This document shows positions 32,551-42,547 of a stretch of 64,000 nt of DNA, one piece after another. This stretch comes from Oikopleura dioica (lineage: Eukaryota; Chordata; Appendicularia; Copelata; Oikopleuridae). The stretch covers positions 1,180,501-1,244,500 of the forward strand of contig OU015566.1 of assembly GCA_907165135.1 (NCBI GenBank), in the 5' to 3' direction. The position numbers and the translations under genes are program-made. Under the pieces are notes generated by a model, which did not search any database, had not been told where the DNA came from, and saw only the letters and a list, made by a program, of their open reading frames with translations. Within the stretch, counting starts at the first letter, position 1. Every line of letters starts with the position of its first letter.

Positions 32551-34125
32551 CTAATAAGTGTAATTTTCCACGAATTGGCTTTTCTCGTCCGCTGCAGTGG
32601 AATCTTCTCCAGCGTATTTTCCCTGAGCAGCGAGTGAATTTAGCATGCATCGCTTGATGAGCGCTTTTTGAGCCGGCTCCTCGTTTTTTCCTTGCCAGGC
32701 TTCAAGAACCGGCCCTACAAAAAGACATTGAAAATACCCTCTTTTTCTCTGAAAGGATGAACCTTGGATAGCCCGAGAGTAAGAAAACGAAAGCTTCCAC
32801 GGATTTCCTTCGATCTTGTTCATTTCGTTCAGATTTTCTGTCGCGTCAGTAGGGCTCTGTCCGCCAGACAAGAAGACGATTCCAGGCATCGCCGCTAGAA
32901 AATGTTCAGTGAAATTTTCAAGCTCGCTTCTTACTGTACCTGGAACAGTTCTTCGATAAGCTTCCACACTCTTGGCCGCGATAGTCTTTGCATCGACTTT
33001 TGGGCCCTTTGCTCCAGGAGTGACCATGTTTGTTTTAAGGAGGATGCCTTCGACGAGAACATTGTGTCGTTGTAGTGCAGCAAAAGTCGTCATCAAAACT
33101 TTTTCGGTGATTTTCTTGCACAGCTCTCTAAAATATTATATTATATTATATTATATTATATTATATTATATTATATTATATTATATTATATTATATTATA
33201 TTATATTATATTATATTATATTATATTATATTATATTATATTATATTATATTATATTATATTATATTATATTATCACAATACTCACATATCATGATCCCC
33301 ATCAAGCATAACATCCGGCTCCACAATCGGCACCAATCCTTCCGCCTGCGAAATCGCCGCGTATCTACCGCTAATTTCCGCCGCTTGACCAATCGCAAGA
33401 TCACTCGGGGTCAATCCTCCATTCTGAATCTTCAGCGGGCATCGCCACTTCACAAAGCTCGCTCCTTCCTTCTTCCAGGCAGCGCATCGTTCGTGGAGGT
33501 TGTCAAGACCTTGAGTCGTCATTTCTCCCATTGAACCGGGCATAAGCATCCAGCCCAAATCGGCTTTGACACCGACTTTGATTCCGGCATCGAGAAGGGG
33601 TTTGCAGACTCGATTTCCCTCTGAAAATAATGAAGGAAGATAAATCGAAAGATTTTCTCACCGCTATCTTTTTGGGCAAAAGTTTCCTTTTCCAGAATCA
33701 CTCCTCCGAGGTATTTTCCAATTCCTTCAGCTCGATACATCATGTGCCGAAATTTTTGCCTCGATTCGGGAGTGTTTTCGACATTGATTCCCTTCAGCCG
33801 AGCGCCAATGACGGGGATGCCTTCATCGGACGCGAGAATTCCTTGTTGATTTCAGTCAATTTTTTAAGAGATGGCGTCTGGAACCGACAAAAAATTTCGA
33901 CAAATTTTGCGTGGGCGGCTTCTCGGCTGCTGATTGGTGGGTGAGCTGAATTCAGGCTTCTGATTGGTTGAAAATTTCCACGCAAAATTTGTCGAAATTT
34001 TTTTGTCGGTTCCCGACACCTCCCCCTTTTTATGGGTGGTGTTTTTTACCTTTTCCATCCTTGACAATCGAATTGGCAATCTCAATCAACTCTTTTTGCT
34101 TCTCGACCGTGCTAAAAGCCGCCAT
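32551..34125 (-). CDS. Fructose-bisphosphate aldolase, class I
   Basis: A cytosolic glycolytic enzyme cleaving fructose-1,6-bisphosphate by a Schiff base. Six exons: 34125-34050, 33841-33662, 33620-33287, 33127-32940, 32894-32763 and 32714-32551, total 358 codons with stop (vertebrate enzymes 363-364 aa). Visible signatures: KGINVENTPESR, VKWRCPLKI (catalytic Lys), IVEPDVMLDGDHD, EGILLKTNMVTPG with the Schiff-base Lys at about residue 228, FLSGGQS, and the conserved C-terminal Tyr (NYTY). Intron 1 is essentially one MITE and intron 3 is essentially one pentanucleotide microsatellite. Stop lies 118 bp from the convergent VGAT stop. The isoform (A/B/C) cannot be assigned and need not apply outside vertebrates. 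Confidence 0.96.
33131..33274. repeat. (TATTA)n microsatellite filling aldolase intron 3
   Basis: About 29 perfect TATTA/TAATA units, leaving only a few bases for the splice donor (GTGAGT at 33286) and acceptor (TTTTAG at 33128) of a 159-nt intron. Confidence 0.97.
33873..34026. mobile_element. MITE, family A, copy 4, forming aldolase intron 1
   Basis: GGAACCGACAAAAAATTTCG ... AATTTTTTTGTCGGTTCC. It occupies about 154 of the 208 nt of the intron (34049-33842). Confidence 0.92.
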
Positions 34126-34645
34126 TTTTTCGACTCAGAACTGTAATTATTGAACAACTCGGGTCACCTTATACCACCAAGAGCTCTCGAAAAAAATAAG
34201 GATATTTAAACACTCGCGGGCAATTAACCACTCGAGCTTAACATCTTCCGCTGTCGAAAATTTCGTTATCGTGATTTGATTTCACGCGTTTTACGAATGC
34301 CAAGATGCTTACATTTGGAATTTCAAATTTTCTTTTTCCGATATTTGCTGCGCTCTCATTAAAATAATCAGTGCTTGAAAATCTCCGATCTGATGATTTC
34401 AGCGATGATTCTCGCCACTAAAAAAATGATGAAAAAGGCGGAAAATCTTCACGAACAGATTAAATCACGAATGATGATGAAAAGCAAAAGGATTTTGAGA
34501 GATAAAGATGGCCAAAGGTTTCAAAAGGAAATCCATTTTTTTTGTATTGAAGCTGATTTTTAAGATATTGCAAGCCTTTATTCTGCATCCTCTGCGATAG
34601 AATCAAAACTAAACCAGACCTCCAGGTATCGCTAGGGGCTGGCTT

Positions 34646-35022
34646 AAGGCTAGGGTGGTCGATTTGGCCCAAAGCAGAGCTCATAAACTCTGGACTTATG
34701 AATGCTAGAATACCCAGTAATGGCTAAAAATAAAGATCTATCCTAGATCTTCTGAATTACAGAAGGTTTTTTTGTTCTGTCAAGATTTCTGCCAAATTCC
34801 GGAGTTTTTGAGCCTTGAATATTCGCTATTTTCGCGATTTTGGACGAGATGCCAACTTTGAAGCCTCCGGAAGTGATTTTTTTGGCAGAACAAAAAAACC
34901 TTCTGTAATTCAGAAGATCTAGGATAGATCTTTATTCTTAGCCATTACTGGGTATTCTAGCATTCATAAGTCCAGAGTTTATGAGCTCTGCTTTGGGCCA
35001 AATCGACCACCCTCGCCCTAAA
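34646..35022. mobile_element. Long near-perfect inverted repeat (foldback)
   Basis: The left arm (GGCTAGGGTGGTCGATTTGG ... CCTTCTGTAATTC complement) and right arm (GAATTACAGAAGG/CCTTCTGTAATTC ... CCAAATCGACCACCCTCGCC) match over about 145 bp with only scattered differences, separated by about 90 bp. No ORF; a family A MITE abuts the right end. Confidence 0.93.
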
Positions 35023-35023
35023 G

Positions 35024-35179
35024 AGGGGAGGTGTCAGGAACCGACGCAAAATTTCGACAAATTTTGCGTGGAAATTTTCAGCCAATCAGAAGCTTGATTA
35101 TGTTTATCGGCCGATCAACAGCCAAATAGCCGCCCTCGCAAAATTTGTCAAAATTTTATGTCGGTTTCTGACGCCACTC
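35024..35179. mobile_element. MITE, family A, copy 5
   Basis: AGGAACCGACGCAAAATTTC ... CAAAATTTTATGTCGGTTTC with CCAAT-type inner motifs, immediately next to the long inverted repeat. Confidence 0.85.
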
Positions 35180-35225
35180 TTTTATAGAATTCTTTGATTT
35201 GCTTGTCTCAATCTTCATTTTCAAG

Positions 35226-36272
35226 GAAAGCATGTATCTGGGCAAACTCTCCAGCGATCATCAAGAACATTTGTTCACTGCCTGCGAAAGAGTTTCAAAT
35301 ACTCCCTGCTGCATTAATCGAAATAGAACCCAAGGTACTTTTTTGCTATCTTCGTTGATTTGCCTTTTCGATAGATTATGCGCCAAGAAGAACGGCAATC
35401 GACGAAGCTGACGGAGGCAACATTCTGATTGCGGCTTTTGTGAGTGGTATGCTTGCTGTTTTTGGAGGAGTGATTGTCGCAAGATTTCTTCAAAGAAAAT
35501 TTCTCAGGTTGGAGAACTTTAAGAATAGGAATATTTGGAAAAATGTTTAAGGGGGTGGTGGTCGAGAATCGGAATTATTTCAACAAAATTAGCTCAAAAT
35601 CTTTCAAAAAAATTTTTTTTGTGCTCAACGAAAATGGGTTTAAAAGGGTTCAAATTATGTGGGCGACTTAGTTTTAAAAAATTTTATTTTCGGAAAATGC
35701 TCAAAATATGCTTCTAAAGTGGACTTATCTCTTGACAAAATTGTGAGGAAACCCTTAAATTTTTTTCGAAATAAAATTTATTGTGAAGATAGTTCAGACC
35801 CTTAGGCGTGTGGGCAAAAGAGTTTCAGAAAGGTTTTGAGGTCGCAGAATCTGATTTAAAAAGTGTTGATTTCTTAAAAATCGTCATTTTTCACCAAATT
35901 TGAACTTTAATTTTCGAAAAAATCACAAGTATTCTAAATAATTACCTTTTTATTAATATAATCTTTTATTTTAACAATATCTCGCAGCAAAAATCATGTA
36001 AATAACGGTTTTAGTACAGAAAATCAAATTTCAAAGTTTCGAAAATCGTGAATTCCCGATATTCTCTAAAGAAAAGTTGATCCCATCAAAAAATTGTAGG
36101 GACCAAAAATGTTCCTTTTTCCTCGAGGAATTCAAAAATAAAATCAAAATTTCGAAAAGGCGAAAAAATTATTCTCGACCACCACCCCCTTAAGGCGGGC
36201 ACTCTCAGTCGTTAGCATTTCTACAGCTTCGAATTTCGAGAAAACAAAAGAGGAGAAAGCGAAAACTGCTGA
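35226..36272 (+). CDS. Single-pass membrane protein (5' partial)
   Basis: Exons 35226-35334, 35375-35507 and 36227-36272 join in frame (40-nt and 719-nt GT-AG introns) to a TGA stop. The extracellular part has three Cys (FTACERVSNTPCCINRNR), then helix NILIAAFVSGMLAVFGGVIV and a short cytoplasmic tail (ARFLQRKF, RENKRGESENC). The upstream start is unclear; a possible signal peptide (MLTFGISNFLFPIFAALS) begins at 34303 but I could not link it. The large last intron contains a complete family F MITE. Confidence 0.5.
35547..36195. mobile_element. MITE, family F, copy 1, inside an intron
   Basis: TTTAAGGGGGTGGTGGTCGA at one end and TCGACCACCACCCCCTTAAG at the other, about 650 bp, AT-rich non-coding interior. 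Confidence 0.9.
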
Positions 36273-36400
36273 TGAAAGTAAGAGAAACAACACTTCTTGT
36301 TATGAAGCCTTTCAGATGAAGGAAATAAGAAGCTGCCGACAATAACAGAAGCAAGTTTATAGATGGAACTTTTATTTTCAAATTTTGAGAAAAAAAAATA

Positions 36401-36666
36401 TCAATGATGATCTGCGGAAACGCACAGTTCTTGAAACTCCTCTGAATTGACGAACTCTTTCACTGAATAAAAAAATGAAATAGCCCTAACTCTTCACGAA
36501 ATAAGGGGCTCTTACGCTCATCTTCATTGCAAAACGCGCTGGAGCAGGTATCGCAGCTCTCGTGGCAACCCTTTTTGCAATCAGCCGCCAGGGAAACGAT
36601 TCCAAGCACAATGCAAAGTAGAAAAAGAACAATTTCAGTTCCGCCAACACTTTTTAGCCCGAACAT
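36401..36666 (-). CDS. Small cysteine-rich secreted protein, 70 residues
   Basis: Exons 36666-36516 and 36462-36401, linked by a GTAAGA...TTCAG intron of 53 nt, give 71 codons with stop. A hydrophobic signal or anchor (EIVLFLLCIVLGIVSLA) is followed by a tight Cys cluster, C-x3-C-x3-C-x2-C-x4-C (DCKKGCHESCDTCSSAFC), an acidic helix (NSEEFQEL) and one more Cys. An AATAAA-like signal follows. The spacing suggests a disulphide-stabilised mini-protein; role unknown, and no known family claimed. Confidence 0.6.
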
Positions 36667-36794
36667 GTCTTCTCTCTCTCTCTTTTTTTTGAGTCAAGTT
36701 GAAAATGGAAGAGCGCGATTTTTCCTCGAGTATTTTTTTATTCGTTTGATATTTTCATGGCAATAGAAAAAAATGACGCGCTGGAAAGTTTGCT

Positions 36795-36896
36795 CTACGA
36801 GAACACTTTGTAAAATATGGAGATGAAGCAAAATGTGATGATCAAGATGCACAAGAGGAAGATACAGAAATCGCAGCAGCGGCAACTTAATTTCAT
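36795..36896 (-). CDS. Putative transmembrane micropeptide, 33 residues
   Basis: ATG to TAG frame: MKLSCRCCDFC then a hydrophobic helix (IFLLCILIITFCFISIFYKV). Four of the first eleven residues are Cys. Too short for statistical support; it could also be the first exon of a longer gene or chance. Confidence 0.3.
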   Translation of the reverse strand: MKLSCRCCDFCIFLLCILIITFCFISIFYKVFS

Positions 36897-37022
36897 TTTT
36901 AATCGAAAACGATCGGCAAAAACCATAAATTAATATTTTATTTTAGAATATCGGTTTTTATTTTAAATTGTCTTTGGAATTTTTTTATGATTATTTGTCT
37001 TCATGTACTTGTCAAAAAATTT

Positions 37023-37149
37023 CGGGGTGGCGTCTGGAACTGGCTACTCGGCTGTTGAATGGCCAGCGAGCCGAATCCTGGCTTCTGATTGGTTGAAAAT
37101 TTCCACGCAAAATTTGTCGAAATTTTTGTCGGTTCCAGACACCTCCCCG
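37023..37149. mobile_element. MITE, family A, copy 6 (left arm deleted)
   Basis: Begins GGTGGCGTCTGGAAC then jumps to TGGCTACTCGGCTG, missing the GACAAAAAATTTCGAC block; the right arm is intact and ends TCGGTTCCAGACACCTCCCC. Confidence 0.85.
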
Positions 37150-37219
37150 AAAGTCCTCCAGAAATTTTGATGAGACATTGATTTTGATTGGTCCTCTCTT
37201 TAATTTTAAGCGGATTTTT

Positions 37220-37423
37220 TCACCTATAACAGCATGGCTTTGTCACTTGTTCTCTTGGTCTCCTACTATGAATCTTCTCAATAATCTTCTTTAATTTTTC
37301 CGGGTCCTCTATGTCCAAATTCCTCAGCTGAGAGTAGGGCATTGAATTGATTTTGTTAACCAAATGTTCATCGAGCTCTAAATCCGTCCATCGATTCTTG
37401 ATTATTTCAGCTTGTTTTCCCAT
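37220..37423 (-). CDS. Small basic protein, 67 residues
   Basis: An intronless ORF starting MGKQAEIIKNRWTDLELDE, helical and charged, ending REQVTKPCCYR. Gly2 and the terminal Cys pair could allow lipidation, but the N-myristoylation consensus is not well matched. No homologue recognised. Confidence 0.4.
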   Translation of the reverse strand: MGKQAEIIKNRWTDLELDEHLVNKINSMPYSQLRNLDIEDPEKLKKIIEKIHSRRPREQVTKPCCYR

Positions 37424-37626
37424 CCTAACACTTTCTCTTTCTCAATTTTCTCGGTATTGAAAATGATATAAAAAACGATTGTCTCGAAATCTTAGACTCC
37501 AATATTTTATTCATTCCAAATCTGAGGTTAGATTGTGGACCAGAACCGCCTTTCATGAAGATTGAAGCATATTTTTATTAAAAAAGACAACGAAGTATTA
37601 TTTTCTTCAAAAAACAGAGGGTTGAT

Positions 37627-39152
37627 TCAGATTTCTTTCGCGAAAAGAACGGCTATTTCTTCCTCGGGAATGGTCCAGCAATTGTGATTTCGGTGAAAAT
37701 CGTGCTTTGTTGCGGAAAATTCTTATTTTGGCTTGAAAATTTCAGAATTTTTCTCAATTTTTGACTCAATTTTTTCGCATTTTTGCAGAATTTTTTATTA
37801 AATTCAAGCCCTTTTCCTAATTCTTGGCTGATAACAACAGCGGTTTCTTCACCATTCTCTCCTTTTGTGTGGAGATTAAGGACATGGAAGGCTCCTTCAT
37901 GAATGAAGCTCCCAAGGATACCCTTAGTCTTATCTGACAGACCAGTTGTATCTTCAATTCCGAACGACATTGATCCTCGACTCTGTTTTGCCTAAAATTT
38001 CTTCATGAAAATATTTCTTTGGAAAAAGAGTTTTTAACCTTGATTAAAAATTTTGGACCATCATCGATCTCAACCGTGATTTTTTCCCGTGTTCCATCAG
38101 AATTTCTAGATAAAATTTAAATAAGGGTGTCACTATGCTATTTTTTGAATCAAAATTTGATCAAACCTGTGTTCGGTAAATAGAATGTCCATAAATCGAA
38201 TAGGCTCTTTGTAGTCATATTGCATCGTTTCTTTCAGCGAGAAAGACTTGACAAAGACTCCGTCGGGATTGAAACGAAGATTGCCGCCCTCGGGAGACAT
38301 AAACTGAATCTCGTGGATGAAGGTTTTTCCTTTGATCGTCTCATCGCTGATGATTCCGGAGACATGGAGATTCGACTTTGGGTCGGAGAGGAGGTTGATG
38401 TTGGAGCCGAGTTCCGGGTTGAAATCGAAGCAAATTCGCTCGCCAGTTTCGCCGGTAACCATGAAGTGCGGATCGCCGTAAACGACTGCTTGCTCATCTG
38501 GAGGGTACTCGGCGTAGGATTTTTGGGCGTTGTTGTCGGACGGAGAGATATCGATCGGTCTAGAATATTATTATATTATATTATATTATATTATATTATA
38601 TTATATTATATTATATTATATTATATTATATTATATTATATTATATTATATTATATTATATTATATTATATTATATTATATTATATTGTGTTATATTATA
38701 TTATATTATATTATGGAAGTTCTCTAGAATCTCATTAAGGACCCGCCCCCGTCAGCTTTTTTCTTCGAAAAATGGAAATTTTGAAACACCATATTTTTGG
38801 TTTCGAATGCGGCCTCAGGTTAAACTTGCTTCAAAAACTTGATAAGAAGAATTTTGACCAAGAAAATCAACATTTATGCAAAAATAAGAGCAAATTCGTC
38901 AATTTTCGGCAAAAAGCCCGATTTTCAAATGCGATTTTGGGAGTGAAGAAGTCGAGATAGATCCCCAAAAAATGCAGCGTAAAAATCGTTTTCTGACCCG
39001 TAGAATCCCTTTCCGGGGTCAAAATTTTAAAATTCCGAAATTTGATTTTTCGAAAAAAGCTGATGGGGGGGGGGGGTCCTTTAATAATTATACCTTGGAG
39101 ATTTTCGCTGAGCAAAAGTAACACTGAAAAAGGCAAATTGAAAAAGCTTCAT
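37627..39152 (-). CDS. Secreted stand-alone ITIH C-terminal (ITI_HC_C) domain protein
   Basis: Five exons, 39152-39094, 38559-38167, 38105-38039, 37991-37812 and 37704-37627, total 259 codons, all phases matching. Signal peptide MKLFQFAFFSVTFA. The rest resembles the C-terminal region of inter-alpha-trypsin inhibitor heavy chains: VVYGDPHFMVTGETGERICF, NLLSDPKSNLHVSG, GLSDKTKGILGSF and the final NCWTIPEEE (compare the VVCW-F-V ending of ITIHs). The VIT and von Willebrand A domains of normal heavy chains are absent, so this is a domain-only relative, perhaps binding hyaluronan or other matrix. The last intron (37811-37705) needs GG-AG ends and is a hairpin. Intron 1 contains a microsatellite and a family D MITE. 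TATA-like CTATAAAT lies upstream at about 39230. Confidence 0.75.
37705..37811. mobile_element. Hairpin intron with GG-AG ends
   Basis: 107 nt with inverted ends GGGCTTGAATTT and AAATTTTCAAGCC. Its removal keeps the frame and restores the conserved C-terminal NCW motif. Confidence 0.6.
38566..38714. repeat. (TATTA)n microsatellite in an ITIH-like intron
   Basis: About 29 units of TATTA with one TGTGT interruption, beginning 7 nt from the splice acceptor of exon 2. The second such array in the window, again intronic and in a (-) strand gene. Confidence 0.97.
38733..39088. mobile_element. MITE, family D, copy in ITIH-like intron 1
   Basis: TTAAGGACCCGCCCCCGTCA at one end and GCTGATGGGGGGGGGGGGTC/CTTTAA at the other; a homopolymer G run near the right edge. 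Confidence 0.85.
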
Positions 39153-39517
39153 TTTTGTTTTTTTTTTCTTTCTTTCTCAATATGGAAAAAATGTTGATTG
39201 AAAAAGACTGCGGAAGATGCAGAGAAATTTATAGTCGGAGCATAAAACCGCAAAATTGGCATGAAAGAAGCGTGTGGTAGTTTTTCTTGTTTCCTTGGAG
39301 CACGGTGGAAAATTTGATTAGTTGTTAAAGGTGGCGTGGATATTTATTTCTTGCTGATAGAAAGACTTCTTGCTTTTTATCCCGTTTTATTGCGTCTAAA
39401 AATGAATTTATTTTCACTTTTTACTGGATTTTTTTTTCATTCTGAAATCAAGGAAGAGCAATGGCGGTTTTCGACCAGAGGCGGAAATCTTCTTAGAATT
39501 CAAATCTTGATTTATTT

Positions 39518-39876
39518 GAGGGCCCCCTCCCCCCTGTCAACAATTTTCGAAAAATCTATTTTCGGATTTATAAAATTTTGAACCCGGAAATGGATTCTAC
39601 GGGTCAAAAAACGATTTTAAGGCTCCATTTTTTGGGTGTCTATCTAAACTCTGACACCCTCAAAATCGCGTTTGAAAATCGGACTTTTTGACGAAAAATG
39701 AGATAAAAAGTCCTAATTTTGCTATTATTTTAGATTTTTATTGGTCAAAAAGTGCTCCGATCAAGTTTTTATGGTAAATCTAATTTTCAGGCACACAAAG
39801 TAGCCAAAATATGGCTTTTTTGAAATTTTCGATTTTTTAGGAAAATTGTTGACGGGAGGGGGGGTCCTTAAAGGAA
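39518..39876. mobile_element. MITE, family D, copy 3
   Basis: GAGGGCCCCCTCCCCCCTGT at the left and GACGGGAGGGGGGGTCCTTA at the right; interior shares CGAAAAATCTATTTTCGG and GGGTCAAAAAACGATTTT with the 46.1 kb copy. Confidence 0.8.
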
Positions 39877-39879
39877 TTT

Positions 39880-40735
39880 TTCCCGTCTTATTATTCTTCT
39901 ATACTTCTTCATAGAATCGTTTGTTTCATCCAGCTCCTACCCGACGGGAACTCTACCTGCTTCTTCAGCTGTTTTGGCCGATCGACGTGGCGCACGGTTA
40001 TCCTTCGAAAATCCTTCAACGAATCATTTTTCTTTTGAAAGACTCAATCAATTTCATGGGAGATAAATAATGACGACAAGAAATCATGACGAAAACCAAG
40101 TTTGATCATAATTTTCAAGGGCTTATCATAATCGTCACATAGGGAATTCCATTGAAACATGATGTTACGCGGTAGAACCCAAGATACAAAACATGGTTCT
40201 GACAAGCTAAAATAATCAAAAAAAAAACTTGAGCACGATTTTTACAAGCTTCCTCACGTTCTTCTTGCATAAGAACCCAAAAGCAAAAGAAAAGCAAAAA
40301 TTCTTTCTGAGAAAAGGGAAAAATGAAGACTGATGGACTTGCTGAGCGAAAGTCCTGAGAACACAGCGCCGCTAATTCAACATCATAATTTGACAGTTGA
40401 AGTGATTTCAGAAATGAATCGAACGGTTAAATAATCGCTTAACCGATCACTGAAAATGATCGACGAGGTTTCATGTTGAAGAAATTTTATATTTGAAAAA
40501 AAGATAACTTCACCATTATTGGATTTTTCATTTATAAAAGATAGACTTTTTTCCTCATAAAGAAAGAGCGCAATTGTAAAAAACGTGAGTTCTGGAAAAC
40601 CACTTTTATTTCGCAAGTTTTAATTTTTTTGTCGACCTCTGGGTCGTCAGGGTGACATTATCTGACCATGATTTCAATCGCGACAGTTCTTTATCTCATC
40701 CGCCGCGATCTTGGTGAGAAAGAGGGTAATTTACG
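39880..40735. other. Intergenic
   Basis: No supported gene; short ORFs only. Confidence 0.4.
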
Positions 40736-40743
40736 AAAAACCT

Positions 40744-40870
40744 GAAAATGGCAACAAGGGCAACATGGGCAACAAGGGCAACACGGGGCAACAAAGGCAA
40801 CAAGGGTATCTAAAAAAACAGCTTCAAGTCTCCAAAACCTGAAAATGGCAACAAGGGCAACATTCCTTCG
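40744..40870. repeat. GGCAACAAG minisatellite
   Basis: AACCTGAAAATGGCAACAAG followed by repeats of the 9-mer GGCAACAAG/GGCAACATG, then a second partial copy at about 40838. Same module as the palindrome at 41.25 kb. Confidence 0.9.
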
Positions 40871-41246
40871 CTTAGAAAACAACATCTTCTAGAGATGAAG
40901 GCGCGAAAGTAGAGAAAGTTGGCCTCCTGCAAAAATGAGTTCTCTACCAGATTTTGCGCGCAAGGGCCGCAGGCCCGCAGCGTGCTCAACAGCGTTGATT
41001 GTTACCTCCTTAAAATATTGTGAAACAGTGAAGTTAGTTGTTTTTTAAGTCGTCATTTGATTTCGGAATGCCATTCGTTGCACAACAATATCATTTTATT
41101 TAGCTTAATTCGTCTTTGCTGTGTGTTGCCCTCTTGAATTTCCCAGACTAAGCCAAGTAGAACGCAGAAGAATTCATAAAAAACAATTCTAGAGACGCGC
41201 TTTTAAAAACAACAACAACTGCCAAATCAAAATCGGCGCAAGTGCT

Positions 41247-41316
41247 CAAAACCTGAAAATGGCAACAAGGGCAACATGTTGCCTTTGTTGCCCTTGTTGC
41301 CATTTTCAGGTTTTAC
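41247..41316. repeat. Perfect 70-bp palindrome of the GGCAACAAG module
   Basis: AAAACCTGAAAATGGCAACA continuing through AGGGCAACA, directly followed by its reverse complement ending in GCCATTTTCAGGTTTT. Almost no loop. Confidence 0.92.
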
Positions 41317-41607
41317 CGTAATTTAGAGAAGTACATCTCTTGAGTCGATTTTCTTCGCCACCTGTGAACTTGACGCAAGAAACGGTATCCTTAGCTGTAG
41401 TAGGGAGGGACGATTGACACGTACCCCAACGGGATCGTCAGTTCTGTTGGCAAAATACGAAAGATTGGGACGGCTTAAGAGACTCGAGTGGATATAGATT
41501 GTTATCTCCTAAATTGCTCTCGGAAATATTTAAATATAGTTGTTTTTATCTCCATTTTGGTTTGGTATAAGAAGTTTTCTTAACATTTCGACAAAGTCTC
41601 TCATTAA

Positions 41608-41866
41608 ATCGAGTAATTTTCGGTTGAATGACCGTCGATAATGACGAATTCAAGCTGCGAAAACGCAAGAAAACGAGGTTTTTTGAACGAAGAAAAATGG
41701 TACTTTGAGAGAATCGATGACTACTCACGATTTGGCAGTGAGATTTGACTAATGGAAGGACTCTTTTTGGAGAGGAGCTCTCCAAAGTGTTTATCGAATT
41801 AGCGAGGATTGAGGAGTGGGAGTTATGCGCCACGGTGGGAACATCTTGAGTAACTGTTCTAAATAG
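41608..41866 (-). CDS. Hypothetical spliced protein, 3' exons
   Basis: An exon from a CTATTTAG acceptor (about 41867) to a GTGAGT donor (about 41733) encodes TVTQDVPTVAHNSHSSILAN and continues to SHCQI; the next exon after TTTTCGCAG (about 41658) adds LEFVIIDGHSTENYSI and a TAA stop. The frame is kept across the intron. A possible 18-nt micro-exon lies upstream (about 41930). Ser/Thr-rich, no domain recognised, 5' end missing. Confidence 0.4.
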
Positions 41867-42289
41867 TTGGTCATCGAATGAGGACAGTTTCTTTCTAATC
41901 TGGACTTGGTGAGAGTGCCGCGTCACCTCGGACAGTCTCAGACGCTAGAAATAACGTGAACCTGACAGTTTCAAAAGAGGACACCGACCAAAATTTACTG
42001 CTTTGTGAACAAAAAAAAAATTCTTGCTCAAAAAGATGTTTTTCAACAAAGAAATAAAATTTTTAAAATGGAGATTTTTCAAATTTGATTTTTATTTTAA
42101 AGACTTTAAAATATTTATTAATTCAAGGCGATGGCACTTTATTAGCCCTAATTGAGCAGTCTGAAGGAGAAAATCAACCTGTTGTTATTTTAATTTTGGG
42201 TTCACAACATTCTTTGAATTCATGGCACTTTTTATGCACCTTTCGACTCTGAAAAAAAATGCGGTAAAGTTCGGTTCATTTTAGAGCTT

Positions 42290-42547
42290 TCAAAATCCCT
42301 TGTTTTCGCCGACCCGACCCTTCACCTTTCGTTGTTGAGAGTTCTTTTTAAAGACATGTATTAGCAACGTGGCTAAAAGTAGACCAAAAATAGATAAAGA
42401 GGACAGCATGGTTTGATGACACTGGAGCTTCGAGTACTTTTCACTTTCCGTTTGTTTTTTCATCACCGCAATAGATCGAAAAAGGGGACGCTTTTTTGAG
42501 TGACTAAGGCGAAAAGAGTCCTTTCTATTTATTTTTACTAAAAACAT
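42290..42547 (-). CDS. Possible small membrane protein
   Basis: An 85-codon frame; from an internal Met (MKKQTESEKYSKLQ) it encodes a hydrophobic helix (MLSSLSIFGLLLATLLIHVF) and a basic tail (KKNSQQRKVKGRVGENK). No splice or polyA support; it may be the 5' exon of the 41.6-41.9 kb gene. Confidence 0.35.
   Translation of the reverse strand: MFLVKINRKDSFRLSHSKKRPLFRSIAVMKKQTESEKYSKLQCHQTMLSSLSIFGLLLATLLIHVFKKNSQQRKVKGRVGENKGF

Noticed and set aside
33292-33534. (+) ORF over the aldolase region
   Set aside because: Shadow of aldolase exon 3.
38220-38738. (+) ORF ending in a long Tyr-Ile-Leu repeat
   Set aside because: Antisense of the ITIH-like exon running into the TATTA microsatellite; the peptide repeat is an artefact of the array.
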